Positions 21,498 through 22,398 of a DNA stretch of 22,398 nucleotides are shown here, piece after piece. Source of the DNA: a virus; the IMG/VR virus record IMGVR_UViG_3300017788_000196, positions 1 to 22,398 of that record. One strand, given 5' to 3'. Below the pieces are notes generated by a model that did not search any database, was not told the DNA's origin, and worked only from the letters and a program-made list of their open reading frames with translations. Both the position numbers and the translations under genes were made by a program. The number at the start of each line of letters is the position of its first letter. The first letter of the stretch is position 1.

Positions 21498-21995
21498 TTA
21501 TTTGGTTAGTAAGTATTGTAAAACCTCTTTCCACGTCGGGAATTTTTCCGTTCCGAAGTGAATATGCTCACCTTCGAAATCAGCAACACCATTAGCTACC
21601 CTGTCATCTATCAAATATTCCCCTCTCAATAATCCCTTATTGTGTGAAAGTATTAATTTTTTGTTGGCACTTTTTCCTAAATACTTTTGAACCCAAACCC
21701 TCTTATCTGTCCATGCTTCTACGTTTGACCACATAGCGGTTGAAAGTATGTAGGCGTCGTATTTTTCCTGTAAAGTGTGCCAGGCTTCTATTGCTCCAGG
21801 AATTGGGTCTAAATCTTTAAAAGCAAGAGTGTGATTAAAAGCCTGATACTGCTTGATGCCTCTGGCTGATAATTCTTCCTGTCTTTTATCAAAATCACAG
21901 AGAACCCCGTCCATATCAATATAAAGAACTGGCTTCTCCGTTTTTAAGGAGGCTCTTAGATAGCTGGGGATTTTTTGATTAATTTCCTCTGTCAT
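21498..21995 (-). CDS. 5'(3')-deoxyribonucleotidase, HAD superfamily (NT5C type)
   Basis: A 165-residue HAD phosphatase of the 5'-nucleotidase, deoxy (NT5C) family, which removes phosphate from (deoxy)nucleoside monophosphates. Motif I is YIDMDGVLCDFD with nucleophile D27 and acid/base D29. Motif II is ILSTA (83-87), motif III K120 in HNKGLLRG, and motif IV LIDDR (128-132) with D130 and D131. The length fits the family and the residues are intact. It is next to a thymidylate synthase/dCMP hydroxymethylase-like gene, so a role in dNMP pool control is likely. A promoter-like TAATAATTAAACAA lies about 30-45 bases upstream. Confidence 0.85.
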   Translation of the reverse strand: MTEEINQKIPSYLRASLKTEKPVLYIDMDGVLCDFDKRQEELSARGIKQYQAFNHTLAFKDLDPIPGAIEAWHTLQEKYDAYILSTAMWSNVEAWTDKRVWVQKYLGKSANKKLILSHNKGLLRGEYLIDDRVANGVADFEGEHIHFGTEKFPTWKEVLQYLLTK

Positions 21996-22020
21996 TTCCT
22001 GAATTTTTGATAAAAAATAA

Positions 22021-22040
22021 AAGTTGTTTAATTATTAGTG
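22021..22040 (-). promoter_or_regulatory. TAATAATTAAA-type element before the deoxyribonucleotidase gene
   Basis: Minus strand CACTAATAATTAAACAACTT in the 85-base gap between two cotranscribed nucleotide genes. It shares TAATAATTAAA with the elements at 917-940 and 18621-18643 but lacks the leading TA, so it is the weakest of the three. Confidence 0.3.
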
Positions 22041-22080
22041 TAAATCTAATAAGAAATTTCAGGAAATAAAAATGTAATTC

Positions 22081-22398
22081 CTACTTAGAGAGTAGGTACT
22101 TTTCGCTTTTAAACGCATGTAATGAAGTGATATGCATAGTAAACATACCCGGTTTGACATCATTCCAAAAAGAATCTCTTTCCCTTAATCTTTCGAGAAG
22201 CCATAAAACTTTTCTACAGCAGAGATAAATGTCATCTCTAAAGTGCCTAAAGAAATCGCAGGATCTTATATAATAAACGACATGCATGTACCCGTGCCTC
22301 ATAATAAAGTGATAGCCAATAGTGCAAGGAACCCTTTCCCCGTTTGCACCTCCGGTGTCTTCTGGGAACCAAATGGGGAGAAAAGCTTGCCTGGTTGA
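22081..22398 (-). CDS. Thymidylate synthase / dCMP hydroxymethylase-family enzyme, N-terminus outside the window
   Basis: An open frame runs from the window's right edge to the TAG at 22081 (105 residues seen). The ATG at 22302 is internal: the frame continues upstream with LPIWFPEDTGGANG and then RVPCTIGYHF, the TS active-site region with the catalytic Cys in VPC. Next comes YYIRSCDFFRHFRDDIY, matching the phosphate-binding RSCD motif of TS, then MHITSLHAF, matching the SLH motif. In E. coli TS, Asn177 follows RSCD by eight residues; here that position is Asp (second D of RDDI), as in dCMP hydroxymethylases such as T4 gp42. This suggests dCMP rather than dUMP as substrate. Family call is strong, substrate is inference. 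Confidence 0.85.
   Translation of the reverse strand, partial: STRQAFLPIWFPEDTGGANGERVPCTIGYHFIMRHGYMHVVYYIRSCDFFRHFRDDIYLCCRKVLWLLERLRERDSFWNDVKPGMFTMHITSLHAFKSEKYLLSK

Noticed and set aside
22081-22302. Treating the right-edge gene as a complete 73-aa protein
   Set aside because: The frame is open through to 22398 and the upstream residues match the TS active site, so 22302 is an internal Met.
1-22398. tRNA genes, CRISPR arrays, insertion sequences, homing endonucleases or inteins
   Set aside because: I saw no cloverleaf, regularly spaced repeats, transposase or LAGLIDADG/HNH-like insert; the conserved enzymes read through without interruption.

Overview
The window reads as part of a T4-like myovirus (contractile-tailed phage) genome. 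It is AT-rich and densely packed, with almost all genes on the minus strand. It carries recognisable relatives of T4 gp15, gp16, gp17, gp18, gp19 (two copies), gp41, gp46, gp47 and UvsX. Start codons lack Shine-Dalgarno sequences and follow A-rich leaders such as TAAATAAAAAATG, and a small lipoprotein has a typical Bacteroidota-style LASC lipobox. A Bacteroidota (Flavobacteria-like) host is therefore my best inference, but no sequence here proves it.

Layout, left to right (most genes are transcribed right to left). 1-245: a small hydrophobic protein behind a terminator. 335-11222: a morphogenesis block read in T4 order, namely a small protein, a gp15-like sheath stabiliser, a large multidomain neck/virion candidate, a probable small terminase (gp16), an acidic 88-aa protein, the large terminase (gp17), the sheath (gp18) and two tandem tail-tube paralogues (gp19). 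A plus-strand gene for a two-helix membrane protein interrupts this block at 9814-10101. 11244-17226: a replication and recombination block with gp46 and gp47 (SMC-like/Mre11-like nuclease pair), an unknown gene, a DnaB-type helicase (gp41), a small unknown gene and UvsX recombinase. 17266-19361: small accessory genes including a secreted lipoprotein and a YkuK-like RNase H-fold protein. 19432-20106: a plus-strand hydrophobic protein. 20154-22398: a beta-rich protein with a C-terminal zinc ribbon, an unknown gene, a 5'(3')-deoxyribonucleotidase, and at the right edge the C-terminal part of a thymidylate synthase/dCMP hydroxymethylase-family enzyme running off the window.

How it fits together: gp46/gp47 resect DNA ends, UvsX performs strand invasion and gp41 drives fork unwinding, which together make up recombination-dependent replication as in T4. 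gp16/gp17 package the DNA and gp15/gp18/gp19 build the contractile tail. The right-edge nucleotide enzymes suggest the phage reshapes the dNTP pool, possibly to make a modified cytosine.

Control signals: several clear intrinsic terminators (about 286-313, 17591-17617, 18646-18674, 20104-20127), and a recurring TATATA or TATAATAATTAAA element close upstream of many start codons that looks like a phage promoter, sometimes so close that the mRNA would be nearly leaderless. No tRNA, CRISPR array, insertion sequence or intergenic gap over 300 bases was seen.
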